This document shows positions 17,312 to 26,403 of a stretch of DNA of 48,561 bases, one piece after another. Under the pieces are notes generated by a model. It worked only from the letters and a program-made list of their open reading frames with translations. It did no database searches and was not told where the DNA came from. Position 1 is the first letter of the stretch; every line of letters begins with the position of its first letter. Source of the DNA: Bacillota bacterium (lineage in GTDB: Bacteria; Bacillota; UBA4882; UBA8346); contig JAEZJQ010000068.1 of assembly GCA_023436305.1 (NCBI GenBank), forward strand, positions 1 through 48,561, in the 5' to 3' direction. A program made the translations under genes and the position numbers.

Positions 17312-18459
17312 TGGAAAAAATGCGAATGAATCATTGGAAATTACTTGTCATTGGAATGTTTTTGATCATCTCTATCACCGGTTGTTGGGGTAATATAGAT
17401 TTAGCGGACATAGCAATTGTCTCGGCAATCGGTTTTGATAAAACAGAAGATGGTAATTATGTGTCCTCAGCTCAATTTATTATTCCCAAAGCTTTTAGAC
17501 TCAATGGTGGAGGCGGAGGCGGTGAAAAAACCTTTGGGGTTGTTTCCAGGACAGGAAAGTCATTTAACATAAACTTTCATACCATGTATTCGGAGATACC
17601 GTCCAAACGATTTTCCGCTACTTTTGGGGTATATGTTATCGGCGAAAAACTAGCCAGGGATGGTATGAGTAGTTTTCTGGATATATCGCAAAGGCGGCTG
17701 GAATCGCGATTTAGGTCGGTTATTTTAATTGCCAAGGGCACCGCTCAAGACATTCTTGAAACTAAAACACTGCTCACTGACAACCCTTCTGTTCAACTAA
17801 TAGGTTCTCCACAGGTTAATAGCTTGTCCGTTAAAAAAATGTTGATAGACCTAATTAAGGATATGGAAAATGAAGGCAAAGAAGCAGTTGTCGGCGTGGT
17901 TGAAAAAAAGGGTGATCGATTAATTACTCAAGGCGCTGCTGTATTTAAAAACGAAAAGTTGGCGGGTTGGCTTAACCGGTCGGAAACCCGCGGGTTCTTA
18001 TTTGCCAGTGACAAAGTAACCAATATTGGATTTTTAATACGAAATCCACTGGATCCGGGGAATAATGTAACCATCTTTGTAAATAATTCAAAAAGCCGGT
18101 TGGATATGAAATGGAAAGATCAGAAGCCAAGCTTTATCATTCACGTGAAAGCGGAAACAACTATCTCCGAAGAAAGCGGGTTTTTTGATTTTTCGAAAAA
18201 GGCGAATATTGATAAAATAATTTCCGCAAGTAACCGTGAGATAAAAAAAGAAATTCAACGGACGATAAGTTTGGCTCATCAAAAGTATCATTGCGATATT
18301 TTCGGATTTGGGGAGCTTACCGAAAAATACTACCCAAAATTTTGGAAAAAAGTCAAGAAACATTGGGACGGGGAAATCGGGAAAATACCTGTTCAAATAT
18401 CGGTCCAGTCCAAACTTGTCGGGACCGGTTTGATTGAAAACTCTCTAAAACTAAGATGA
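17308..18459 (+). CDS. Ger(x)C family spore germination lipoprotein
   Basis: The C subunit of a germinant receptor: a 383-residue lipoprotein anchored in the spore inner membrane. The signal peptide LLVIGMFLIISITGC ends in a lipobox cysteine (about residue 26), followed by WGNIDLADIAIVSAIGFD, the typical Ger(x)C opening. Further landmarks are VISRTGK-like GVVSRTGKSFN, QRRLESRFRSVILIAKG and, near the C-terminus, CDIFGFGELTEKYYPKFWKK. A glycine run (NGGGGGGEK) near residue 68 is unusual. It overlaps the gerA stop (ATGA) and is intact, unlike the A and B subunit genes on either side. Confidence 0.93.
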   Translation: MMEKMRMNHWKLLVIGMFLIISITGCWGNIDLADIAIVSAIGFDKTEDGNYVSSAQFIIPKAFRLNGGGGGGEKTFGVVSRTGKSFNINFHTMYSEIPSKRFSATFGVYVIGEKLARDGMSSFLDISQRRLESRFRSVILIAKGTAQDILETKTLLTDNPSVQLIGSPQVNSLSVKKMLIDLIKDMENEGKEAVVGVVEKKGDRLITQGAAVFKNEKLAGWLNRSETRGFLFASDKVTNIGFLIRNPLDPGNNVTIFVNNSKSRLDMKWKDQKPSFIIHVKAETTISEESGFFDFSKKANIDKIISASNREIKKEIQRTISLAHQKYHCDIFGFGELTEKYYPKFWKKVKKHWDGEIGKIPVQISVQSKLVGTGLIENSLKLR

Positions 18460-18489
18460 ATTAAAAAAGTTCCCGAAAAGGCGGAGACA

Positions 18490-18696
18490 ATGTTATTTAT
18501 TTTAGCGGCTATTCTAGGAGTTCTTATTCTTGATCTGAAGGAATTAAAAAAAAATAATTTTAAAAATCTATCGGTTTACTTCTTGATTATGTTTTTTAGT
18601 TTAACTATCGGTATTTTACTATCGTTGGACATTCGGCCTTTAAGTCCGGCGGAGGTTATTGGAGGAATACTGCGAGGAGTCCATCTGCTAAAATGA
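18490..18696 (+). CDS. small membrane protein in the ger operon
   Basis: 68 residues with two hydrophobic helices (MLFILAAILGVLILDL and YFLIMFFSLTIGILLSLDI) and a basic loop between them (KELKKNNFKN). Its stop overlaps the gerB start (ATGA at 18693). Short two-helix proteins like this lie between the C and B genes of some clostridial ger operons, where they are thought to act as accessory (D-type) subunits. The family name is not certain. A GGCGGAG stretch precedes ATG 18490. Confidence 0.7.
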   Translation: MLFILAAILGVLILDLKELKKNNFKNLSVYFLIMFFSLTIGILLSLDIRPLSPAEVIGGILRGVHLLK

Positions 18697-19798
18697 ACCA
18701 TGAAAATAGGGTGAAAATATCTAACCTTCAATTCAGCTTACTCATGTTTAGTTTTCTCTACGGAAGTTCGATCATTATCAACCCAGCTACCGGCGCAGGC
18801 AGGGACGCTTGGCTGGCAGTAATCATCAGTTGGTCTGGAGGCCTAGGATTAATAACTATTTATATAGGTTTATCAAGATTAAACCCCGGCCAAAACCTAA
18901 TCCAGATCTTGCTGAACCATTTCGGCAAATATGCCGGCGGGTTTATTGCCATCATGTATATCTGGTTTACTCACCTCGCCGCCCTGGTAACCAGAAATTT
19001 TGGCGAATTTATGGTCGCGACCACCTATCCCCTGACACCCATGCCAGTTATCATCATCAGCTTAATTCTGTTGATTATTTATGGGTTACGAAGCGGCCTG
19101 GAAGTTATCGCCCGGGTGGGTGGAGAGTTATTAGTGCCGATTATTCCCATTCCACTCATTATCGCTTTGATTGCTCTCTTACCCAAATATGATTTTTCCT
19201 TGATACTGCCTGTCCTGGAACACGGTGTCAAACCAATGATCAATGCCGCTTTTGGTACCTTAATTTTCCCATTCGGAGAAACGGTGGTTTTTTAATGATC
19301 ATTCCCCATCTCAATAAACAAGAAAAAATTTATAAATATTCTTATCTGGTTTTTACTATTATCTGTCTGATTTTTTTAAACAATATTATCCGGGATCTGT
19401 CAATTTTAGGGCCGGGTCTTTTCAAACGCGCTTACTATACTCCGTATATTATCGCCCAATTAATTCCCAACCTAAGCTTCGAGCCATTAAGGGCTATCAA
19501 TCTTTTTATTGGAGTCGCCCTAAAAACCGCACTTTGTCTTTTTGCAGCGGCCTCGGGGCTTATCCAATTATTTAAGTTGACCAATTACAAGATGATTGCT
19601 TCGGCCTTAACAGTATTTACAGCCGTGTTAGCGGTATGGATTTACCGGAACCCAATGGAGATGTTTAGTTGGGCGGTCAAAATATGGCCTGTTTATTCGG
19701 TTCCTTTTCAAATTATAATTCCATTCATATTATTGGTCATTTCCTGGGTGAAACAAAAGGTTATCCCACCGAAAACACCTGTTCCAGCGGGACGTTGA
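18693..19798 (+). pseudogene. GerB-type spore germinant receptor B subunit, frameshifted at a T6 run
   Basis: The B subunit is a ten-helix membrane protein of the APC/spore-permease family. The first frame (18693-19295) opens with ISNLQFSLLMFSFLYGSSII and ends at GTLIFPFGETVVF followed by TAA. The second (19295-19798) continues IIPHLNKQEKIYKYSYL and the remaining helices to QKVIPPKTPVPAGR. Restoring one T in GGTTTTTTAATG (19286-19297) gives GETVVFLMIIPHLN and a protein of about 368 residues, the family norm. Neither half has other lesions. The break lies in a homopolymer, as in gerA of the same operon. The 3' end overlaps a dead Uma2 gene on the other strand. Confidence 0.85.
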
Positions 19799-19990
19799 TC
19801 CACTCTAACACCTCGGAAACGGCGTTCTCTGCTCCTTTAAAAATCCGCGACCAATGAGGGTATACCCGTAATATCTCCCTTGTTCATCAACTTTTTCCAG
19901 ATCACAAACCACACAACGATATCGGGTTGAACGATATTTTTATTATCATCCTTGAATAACGTTACATCAAACGGCGTGGAGCGCCTATGC
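19761..19990 (-). pseudogene. remnant of a Uma2-family endonuclease-fold gene
   Basis: On the minus strand, fragments in different frames match the Uma2 (PF05685) pattern: STPFDVTLFKDD, NIVQPDIV, VCDLEKVDEQGRYYG, and a C-terminal end AVSEVLEWINVPLEQVF before TAA at 19761. The central part, which would include the catalytic segment, is deleted, and at least two frameshifts are present. The tail overlaps the end of gerB. Confidence 0.6.
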
Positions 19991-20021
19991 CCCTCTTGCC
20001 CATCGGCGCTTCATCCGCACA

Positions 20022-20115
20022 TCGATGACAGATTAACCCGGTTGCTCACCGAGGAACTAGGATTGATCCCGGGGATGAAACCCGCCAATTGTTTGAAAGA
20101 TTAACTGCCGGCACT
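20022..20115 (+). pseudogene. remnant of a BTAD-domain transcriptional activator
   Basis: Two adjoining frames read RLTRLLTEELG and DPGDETRQLFERL, the ending of the bacterial transcriptional activation (BTAD/MalT-type) repeat domain. Only this end is left and it is frameshifted, so it cannot make a working protein. Confidence 0.45.
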
Positions 20116-20200
20116 GAATGGGTAAGATCATGTTTAGAATTTGTTAAGAATCGGATTGATATATTGAAAGAGAATCTAACTCAAGAGGAGAATATAATAC

Positions 20201-21298
20201 ATGGAAATCGGAAAAAATATTCAACAAAGTTTCAACCTGTATGCCAAAAATTTTGTTACACTCCTTTTAGCCTGCCTTATCACGGGGATCATCTCTGCAG
20301 TTACCTTGGGGATTCTTGCCGGGCCGCTGATCGGGGGAGTGATAATCCTTGGCTTAAAACTTTTGCGGGGAGAAGAAGCAAAGTTCAATGAAGTCTTTAC
20401 CCATTTTAACCAGTTTATCCCCACCTTCCCGGTAACCATCATGTTATGGGCTGCATCGCTGGCTGTTTGGGTCATCGCATCGATTCCATTCATCGGATGG
20501 ATTATTCAAATAATAGCCGGACCCATCCTTGGGCTGCTTTATTTTCTGGCTATCGGTTTTGTGATCGACCAAAAAATGAAACCTGTGGAAGCGCTTCAGC
20601 GGAGCATCGGTTGTTTTACTGCGGATCCATTAATCCTATGGGTTTATAGTTTAGTAATGGTGATTTTGGCCGGGATTGGGGCGATCCTTCTTATGGTCGG
20701 CGTCTTCCTGACCATGCCTTTGGGAATGGCCGGTCTGATTATCGCTTATCAACAGATCTCCATGAAAGAAGTCCCGCCGTTTAAACCGGATAAACAAATC
20801 ATCCGGGTCGCCGGAATCGTTACGGCAGTGTTGTTTATTATCGGTATTACCTGTCTGGTGTTTGGCTTTGGACGGAGCGCCGTTCGCAATACCGGCGCCG
20901 GCCTGACCGGTAAAATTTTTAAGACTCCCAAAGGGAAAGTCCAAGTTAACCAGCGCGGCCAGCAAATAAAAATTGGAAATATGAGCTTCGGCGCCGGTTT
21001 GCCCGATAACTTTCCAAACGACATACCCATTTTCCACAACTCCGAAATTGGAGGATTTTTGGGAGGCAAAGACGGAAAAATCTCCGGTTCCACCACGACT
21101 TTCACTTCCAAAGCTTCAGCCGGCGAGATCCATGATTATTATGCAACCGAACTGGAGGCTAAAGGCTGGACCATCGAGACCAGTGAACTGGGAGACATGA
21201 AAATGGTTAATTTTCAAAAAGGCCAACGAAAAGGCGTCATCACAGTAAATCCCGGCGATTCCAAGTGTGATATATTAATCAGGATTGTCTCGGAATAA
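20201..21298 (+). CDS. multi-helix membrane protein with C-terminal extracytoplasmic domain
   Basis: A 365-residue protein. The N-terminal 225 residues hold about six hydrophobic helices beginning with a DUF975-like opening (IGKNIQQSFNLYAKNFVTLL) and ending in VLFIIGITCLVFGFG. A Gly/basic linker leads to a C-terminal domain, LPDNFPNDIPIFHNSEI, then STTTFTSKASAGEIHDYYATELEAKGW, a small alpha/beta module found at the end of many bacterial membrane proteins or lipoproteins. No function is established. ATG 20201 has AGAGGAG upstream, and a hairpin follows at 21336-21368. It is intact among surrounding dead genes. Confidence 0.7.
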   Translation: MEIGKNIQQSFNLYAKNFVTLLLACLITGIISAVTLGILAGPLIGGVIILGLKLLRGEEAKFNEVFTHFNQFIPTFPVTIMLWAASLAVWVIASIPFIGWIIQIIAGPILGLLYFLAIGFVIDQKMKPVEALQRSIGCFTADPLILWVYSLVMVILAGIGAILLMVGVFLTMPLGMAGLIIAYQQISMKEVPPFKPDKQIIRVAGIVTAVLFIIGITCLVFGFGRSAVRNTGAGLTGKIFKTPKGKVQVNQRGQQIKIGNMSFGAGLPDNFPNDIPIFHNSEIGGFLGGKDGKISGSTTTFTSKASAGEIHDYYATELEAKGWTIETSELGDMKMVNFQKGQRKGVITVNPGDSKCDILIRIVSE

Positions 21299-21551
21299 AC
21301 AGCCGGGAGTTTTGGCAATCAGCAATGTTTTGTGGGCGGCCTAAATGCGCCAATGATGTATTTTAGGCGGTAATATACTTTTTGCCGAAAGAGTTATCAA
21401 TAACGGTTGCTTTTATATATTTTATATTGTACTGTAAAGAAACACACTTTTTTCTTATTTTTCTCATTATTCCTGCCGATATGTTCAGTTTTTGTTCAGA
21501 ACGGGTTTGTTATTATTAAAACATAAAATATTTTAATTGGGAGTGATATCT

Positions 21552-22073
21552 GTGAAACAACGTTTCATCCTGATTTTACTAGGTCTTTTATTAATAAGCG
21601 TTTTTGTTGTGGGCTGTGGAGGTGGAAGTGGCGGAAACGACGTAAAATCTGGCGCAAATTGGTTAGTTGGAACATGGGAAGGAACTCTCCCCGTACGACC
21701 GGAAGGATGGGGGGTAGGAGATTTTGAAGGTTATCCAATCTCCATCTCTGTCCTGGCGGACCCCCTAAAAACGCAAATCAATGGGTTTGATGTCTTTTCT
21801 TATACGGGATCTGTTGTTTTCAATGGTAATCCATATCTTTTTGGTAATATGAGTAGTAGTCTAATTTGGGGGGATTTCGATCCGGAAAGTGTAACTTTAT
21901 TAATTTCTACCGAAGATGGGGATGTGATAAATCTATGGTGGGAAGCCGAAGCTCCCCAATCAGTAGCCCCAACCACCCTAAAATTCAATTGGCAGATTGA
22001 CGTTGGTGGGAAAACAGATAGTAATACTGGAATGGAAGACTTGAACTATTTTATTACTTTAACTAAAAAATAA
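21552..22073 (+). CDS. putative lipoprotein
   Basis: 173 residues with a lipoprotein signal peptide (KQRFILILLGLLLISVFVVGC; the cysteine at about residue 22 is followed by GGGSGG). The mature part is predicted as beta-rich, with GTWEGTL at its start and a C-terminal WQIDVGGK...NYFITLTKK, resembling a small calycin- or lipocalin-like barrel, which is an inference only. GTG 21552 has GGGAG 8 bases before it. A strong terminator follows. Family not recognised. Confidence 0.7.
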   Translation: MKQRFILILLGLLLISVFVVGCGGGSGGNDVKSGANWLVGTWEGTLPVRPEGWGVGDFEGYPISISVLADPLKTQINGFDVFSYTGSVVFNGNPYLFGNMSSSLIWGDFDPESVTLLISTEDGDVINLWWEAEAPQSVAPTTLKFNWQIDVGGKTDSNTGMEDLNYFITLTKK

Positions 22074-22095
22074 CAACTATCGGCCTCCCTTTTAA

Positions 22096-22133
22096 AATAA
22101 AAGCAATCGTTGAAATATACGGTTGCTTTTATT
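22096..22133 (+). terminator. terminator of the lipoprotein gene
   Basis: AATAAAAGCAA pairs with TTGCTTTTATT around a loop, with CG/CG inside and a T-rich tail (TTTTATTCTTTCT). It overlaps the last codons of the dead mscS gene on the other strand. Confidence 0.7.
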
Positions 22134-22523
22134 CTTTCTCCATCATTATCGAATGATTCTGTTCCGTAAGTTGTTGCTGATGAACAAACAACCTCTGAGC
22201 CGTAATGGCAAAAGATATGCCCCTCACCTTAAACTCCCGCATCATACTTAGATTGATCTGATGTTGGACATCGCCTAACACCGCTTGAGAGGCCAAGGCT
22301 ACAGCGACCGAAATAAGCCAAAGGCAACAGTTTTTTCAACGGAATTTACGATAAAATCATCGATTGAAGTCTCAGTCTTCTTTGTCCAAGATTTGAAACG
22401 TTGTAAATAAACGCGCTTTACAAACCAAATGCTCATGAATCCTAAAATGAGTACACCAATTGAAATCAGATAATCCAATACCGTATTATGGAAGACTGTT
22501 TGGCGCAAAACACTGTCAATCAT
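22129..22523 (-). pseudogene. mscS-type mechanosensitive channel, internally deleted remnant
   Basis: The 5' part (from ATG 22523) codes a MscS-like N-terminus with one helix (LDYLISIGVLILGFMSIWFV) and WTKKTETSIDDFIVNSV. It then jumps frame to ISVAVALASQAVLGDVQHQINLSMMREFKVRGISFA, where the second half is the C-terminal end of a MscS domain, and stops near 22129. The pore helix and most of the beta domain (roughly 150 residues) are missing. A ribosome binding site GGAAAGGAG is still present. Confidence 0.65.
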
Positions 22524-22622
22524 CGCGAAATACTCCTTTCCTCTTTCAAAAATTGAAATTAAACTTCATGTGTTAAATCTGGTCAAGAATATTTTCCGGT
22601 TTATCGGGTAATAATCAAAATC

Positions 22623-23600
22623 ATGAAACAGATACAAGATAATCTAAAAATTGGAATCCCCAACACCTTATTTTCGGCATACAATCTTTCCTATTGGCGA
22701 CGGTTCTTGACCCTTTCCGGAATGGAAGCCATACTCTCCTGCGAAAGCACCAAAGAAATGGCGGATTTGGGTGGCAGATTGCTCCCCCATGAGTTTTGTA
22801 TTCCAATCAAGGTCTTTATGGGTCATGTCCTGAATCTCCTTGAGAAAGGGGTGGATCATATCCTGTTACCCAGGATGACGGATCATAAAAAAGCTAACTT
22901 TTTTTGTCCCAAATTAATCGGATTACCGGAGATCGTCAAATATACCCTGAATCTCGAGGAGAAGAGGCTGTTTTCTCCCGAAGTGATCTGCAATGGACTC
23001 AACATACAGGTGACTGAATTTCCGTCCATAGACTCCCATTCGTTACACCGGATGAAGATGGCCGAAAAACAAGCCCGGGAATACGGAAAAAAGATCCTCG
23101 CCAATTGCCGCCGGCTTAAAATAACTCTTCCGGAAGCCACGATTGGAATCACTCCAAAACGACTGGAAAATCATCTGACCATCGGTTTGCTGGGCTACGC
23201 CTATAGTCTTTACGATCCTTTCATCAGCAAGGGACTCCAAAGCAAACTGGATAAGCTTAGGGTGGCTATCGCTACCTGGGAAATGCTCGAACCCGAACTG
23301 ATTGAACATGCTTTGGCGGGATTAAAACGGCCCCTGTTTTGGAACTACGGCAGGATGCTCCTTGGCGCCGGGCTTAATTTTCTAAAGGATCCGGCGGTGG
23401 ACGGAATCATTTACGTTACGACTTTCGGATGTGGCCCGGATTCAGTGGCCACCGAGATTTTAAACATTGAAGCAAGCAACTGTCAAAAGCCCTTTTTATT
23501 AATTAACCTGGATGAACATACCGAGGATGGACATTTATTCACCCGGTTGGAAGCTTTCATCGATATGCTTATGGCGCAAAAGGAGGATAAAGCGGTTTGA
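22623..23600 (+). CDS. HgdB-like / DUF2229 protein linked to an acyl-CoA dehydratase activase
   Basis: 325 residues resembling the 2-hydroxyacyl-CoA dehydratase-type (HgdB/BcrC) and DUF2229 fold. GIPNTLFSAYNLSYWRRFL opens the protein, LPHEFCIPIKVFMGH and NFFCPKLIG hold cysteines that could ligate a [4Fe-4S] cluster, and YVTTFGCGPDSVATEI matches the conserved FGCGPD segment. In many bacteria this domain is fused to the activase in one long protein; here it is a separate first gene of a three-gene operon. It overlaps the next gene by four bases. Substrate unknown; no dehydratase alpha/beta pair is nearby. Confidence 0.8.
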   Translation: MKQIQDNLKIGIPNTLFSAYNLSYWRRFLTLSGMEAILSCESTKEMADLGGRLLPHEFCIPIKVFMGHVLNLLEKGVDHILLPRMTDHKKANFFCPKLIGLPEIVKYTLNLEEKRLFSPEVICNGLNIQVTEFPSIDSHSLHRMKMAEKQAREYGKKILANCRRLKITLPEATIGITPKRLENHLTIGLLGYAYSLYDPFISKGLQSKLDKLRVAIATWEMLEPELIEHALAGLKRPLFWNYGRMLLGAGLNFLKDPAVDGIIYVTTFGCGPDSVATEILNIEASNCQKPFLLINLDEHTEDGHLFTRLEAFIDMLMAQKEDKAV

Positions 23601-24694
23601 AAATCACTTTCCCGTACCTGGGACCTGTATTTGCATATCGGAAACTTTTTGAACAGCTTGGTCATGAAGTCATTATTCCACCCAGGCCGAGTCAAAAAAC
23701 CATCGAGTTGGGGACGAAATATAGCCCGGAGTTCATTTGTTTTCCATTCAAGATTATCCTGGGCAGTTACCTGGAAGCGTTGGAGCTCGGAGCGGAAGCA
23801 ATTGTGACCACCGGGTTTATCGGTGCTTGCCGGGCGGTCTATTACGGCAATTTAAGCGAACGAATCTTGCATAAACTAGGCCATAATATTGAAGTTATAG
23901 TTTTCGATACCCCAATGGATGATTTCCGGGTCTTTTTTCGGCAATGCCGTAAACTGAGTAACCGGACCCCGCTTCCGGAGGCTGTTAAGTCCTTGGAACT
24001 GGTTATCCGGCTTATATTTGCCAATGATTATTACCTGAAGAAAATTAACCATTTACGCCCTTACGAGCAAATCCCGGGAACTTGTAATCGAAAATGGGCG
24101 GAGATTCAAAACCTTTTAGAGAACTGCAATAACTTAAAAGAGTTAAAAGCAGCCATAAAAGAAGTGGATCAAATAATTGCCCGTATACCCGTTGACAATA
24201 AGAGAGAAATTTTGAAGGTAGGAATGGTTGGAGAAATTTATCTCGTATCGGAGAGTTTCGCGAATAATGAACTTGAAGAAAAGCTGGCAAAATTAGGGGT
24301 AGAGGTTGTTCGTAATCAATATATATCCGATTGGCTAAAACATTGTATTTTCCCGCCCAAACAGTTATTGCGTCAAGCCGACTCCTATCTTAAGCATAGC
24401 ACCGGGGGACATGAAAAAACGAATATCGGCTATATTTTAAAATATAAACAAATGGGTTTTGATGGGATCATCCACTTATTGCCGTTCGGGTGCATGCCCG
24501 AACTGGTCACTCAAAGCATTATTCCAGCTTTATCCGCGAATTTGAAACTACCCATATTATCGCTTTCACTCGACGAACAAACGGGTTGGATCAACAATAT
24601 GATCCGGCTAGAGGCTTTTGTTGAGTTACTGTGGACCAGATTTGAAGAATCAAAAGGGAGATCGGTTGATGACAAAGCTATTTTTGGGTGTTGA
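23597..24694 (+). CDS. second HgdB-like / DUF2229 protein
   Basis: 365 residues and a diverged relative of the upstream protein. It opens ITFPYLGPVFAYRKLFEQLG, has SPEFICFPFKIILGSYLEAL (cysteine in the position of the first protein's FC-PIK), TGFIGACRAVYYGN, and a C-terminal LLPFGCMPELVTQSI. TTG 23597 overlaps the TGA of the previous gene, with AAAAGGAGG about 12 bases upstream. The pair looks like the two halves of a DUF2229-type activase-associated protein, probably a heterodimer. It overlaps the activase gene by 26 bases, which suggests translational coupling. Confidence 0.8.
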   Translation: MKITFPYLGPVFAYRKLFEQLGHEVIIPPRPSQKTIELGTKYSPEFICFPFKIILGSYLEALELGAEAIVTTGFIGACRAVYYGNLSERILHKLGHNIEVIVFDTPMDDFRVFFRQCRKLSNRTPLPEAVKSLELVIRLIFANDYYLKKINHLRPYEQIPGTCNRKWAEIQNLLENCNNLKELKAAIKEVDQIIARIPVDNKREILKVGMVGEIYLVSESFANNELEEKLAKLGVEVVRNQYISDWLKHCIFPPKQLLRQADSYLKHSTGGHEKTNIGYILKYKQMGFDGIIHLLPFGCMPELVTQSIIPALSANLKLPILSLSLDEQTGWINNMIRLEAFVELLWTRFEESKGRSVDDKAIFGC

Positions 24695-25634
24695 TATCGG
24701 TTCAGTCAGTACGAATATCGCCGGTGTCGATGAAGCAGGAAATGTGCTTACCGCTCATTATTATCGGAATGACGGGCAACCTCTGCAAGTAATTCAGGAA
24801 GGTGTAGCTGTTCTGGCTGAAACAATTGGGAAAGCAACTTTGGCCGGTGTCGGTACAACCGGAAGCGGACGGTTACTGGCCGGGGCCATTTTGGGAGCGG
24901 ATCTGATCAAAAATGAGATCACCACTCACGCGGCGGCGGCAGTTCATTTTTATCCCACGGTTCGAACCGTTTTGGAGATTGGCGGCCAGGATTCCAAAAT
25001 CATTATTATCAAAAATGGAGTGGTGACTGACTTTGCAATGAATACGGTTTGCGCGGCGGGAACCGGATCATTCCTTGATCACCAGGCGGAACGGCTGAAA
25101 ATACCCATCGAACAGTTTGGCGCTCTAGCGTTAACCGCCGAAAATAAAGTACGGATCGCGGGAAGATGCACTGTATTCGCGGAATCGGACATGATCGCCA
25201 AACAGCAATTCGGATTTTCCAAAGCCGAGATTATCAATGGTTTATGTGAGGCATTAGTACGGAATTACTTGAATAATCTAGCCCGGGACAAACAACTTGC
25301 GGAACCGGTTATTTTTCAAGGGGGAGTTGCGGCCAACGAAGGTATTAAAGCTGCCTTTGAACGGGAATTGAAAACAACAGTTACGATTCCGGGTTACTAT
25401 CACGTGATGGGAGCGATTGGAGCGGCGTTATTGGCGCGAAAACAATGGATTAGAACCGGTAAAGAATCCCGATTCAGAGGTTTTGACAATTTAAATGTCA
25501 AGTTTACTCCGAAGACTTTTGAATGTAACTATTGCAGCAACCACTGCGAGATTATTCATGTGGAACAAGAACAAAAAATCATTGCTGTTTGGGGAGATAA
25601 ATGCGGACGTTACAGTGAAAATATATCAGCTTAA
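24669..25634 (+). CDS. acyl-CoA dehydratase activase (BadF/BadG/BcrA/BcrD family ATPase)
   Basis: A 321-residue ASKHA-fold ATPase of the HgdC/BadF type. It binds ATP and a dimer-bridging [4Fe-4S] cluster and pumps an electron into its partner. LGVDIGSVSTNIAGVD (phosphate 1), LEIGGQDSKIIII (phosphate 2), NTVCAAGTGSFLDHQA and AGRCTVFAESDMIA (the two cluster cysteines), and QGGVAANEGIKAAF are all intact. A tail (about 290-321) adds CNYCSNHCEI and GDKCGRYSENISA, a cysteine-rich end usually seen at the junction to DUF2229, so the tail belongs to the partner domain. ATG 24669 has GGGAG upstream. Confidence 0.92.
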   Translation: MTKLFLGVDIGSVSTNIAGVDEAGNVLTAHYYRNDGQPLQVIQEGVAVLAETIGKATLAGVGTTGSGRLLAGAILGADLIKNEITTHAAAAVHFYPTVRTVLEIGGQDSKIIIIKNGVVTDFAMNTVCAAGTGSFLDHQAERLKIPIEQFGALALTAENKVRIAGRCTVFAESDMIAKQQFGFSKAEIINGLCEALVRNYLNNLARDKQLAEPVIFQGGVAANEGIKAAFERELKTTVTIPGYYHVMGAIGAALLARKQWIRTGKESRFRGFDNLNVKFTPKTFECNYCSNHCEIIHVEQEQKIIAVWGDKCGRYSENISA

Positions 25635-25648
25635 GGGCCAATGGCTTT

Positions 25649-26320
25649 TTATTGAATTACTCCGTCCGCAATCGGTATAATATCGTGTAATCCAATCATT
25701 CCAACCAATGTGAGGCGATTGACTTGAAAAACCGGGTCCAGCTCGACCGGCAGCCTCTCTATGTCTTTAAACGCCAACATGATTACTTGTAAATTATCAG
25801 CAGCCATCCGCTGATACACGTTTTTAATTTTTGCAACCATATTCATGGTAAATGGAACGGTCTTTCCTTTAAATAATAATTTGTCACACCGGCTCAACAA
25901 ATTTTCGGGTTTGTCCTTGATTGCCAATCGATATTGTCCGTTTAGCCCAATAATTGCGGAAACTGTGCCCGGATTACCATCAACTCTAACTTCCGCAATT
26001 TTCGGGATAATTTTATCAAATAGTTTTTTATGAAAACCCTTCGTAGCGGCAAAATCCAATAATGCCTTCTCCAAATCCGAATTTCCATCAAACTTATCCC
26101 GGTTTATATTATCATTGCAGAAAACGAGTATCTGCATTAATGTTGCCATACTCCCATCATCCTCATGAAACTGGTGCGCCATTATTAATCTTCCATTAAG
26201 GTAAACTTGGTTAACTAAAGACAGATTACTTTGCTGTTTGCCAGATCGAAATGAACTATTTTTATATTCAGATTCATGTTTTTTCTTGGAAGGTAAACTA
26301 CTATACATTTTTAAGTCCAT
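25649..26320 (-). CDS. free-standing P-type ATPase nucleotide-binding (N) domain-like protein
   Basis: 223 residues that match only the N domain of cation P-type ATPases (PF13246-like): QVYLNGRLI after where DKTGT would be, SDLEKALLDFAATKGF, PKIAEVRVDGNPGTVSAIIG, LAIKDKPENLLSRCDKLL (normally KGAPE), MAADNLQVIMLAFKDIERLP and RLTLVGMIGLHD. There is no DKTG phosphorylation loop, no TGD hinge and no membrane helix. The frame is intact and has AAAGGAG 6 bases before ATG 26320. A probable manganese riboswitch lies just upstream, as before Mn-exporting P-type ATPases. So this is either a surviving fragment of such a pump or a separate ATP-binding protein. Confidence 0.7.
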   Translation of the reverse strand: MDLKMYSSLPSKKKHESEYKNSSFRSGKQQSNLSLVNQVYLNGRLIMAHQFHEDDGSMATLMQILVFCNDNINRDKFDGNSDLEKALLDFAATKGFHKKLFDKIIPKIAEVRVDGNPGTVSAIIGLNGQYRLAIKDKPENLLSRCDKLLFKGKTVPFTMNMVAKIKNVYQRMAADNLQVIMLAFKDIERLPVELDPVFQVNRLTLVGMIGLHDIIPIADGVIQ

Positions 26321-26365
26321 TATTAACTCCTTTAAATATATTTTTTAGTATCATTTTCCAATCCA

Positions 26366-26403
26366 ACAAAAAACTCTATCTCCAGCTTTGCTGAAAATAG
26401 AGT
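26366..26403 (-). terminator. riboswitch expression-platform terminator
   Basis: ACTCTAT (minus strand, 26403-26397) pairs with ATAGAGT (26379-26373), with CAGC/GCTG inside, and is followed by TTTTTTG. It overlaps the GAGACTC closing strand of the aptamer, so metal binding would compete with terminator folding. Confidence 0.7.
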
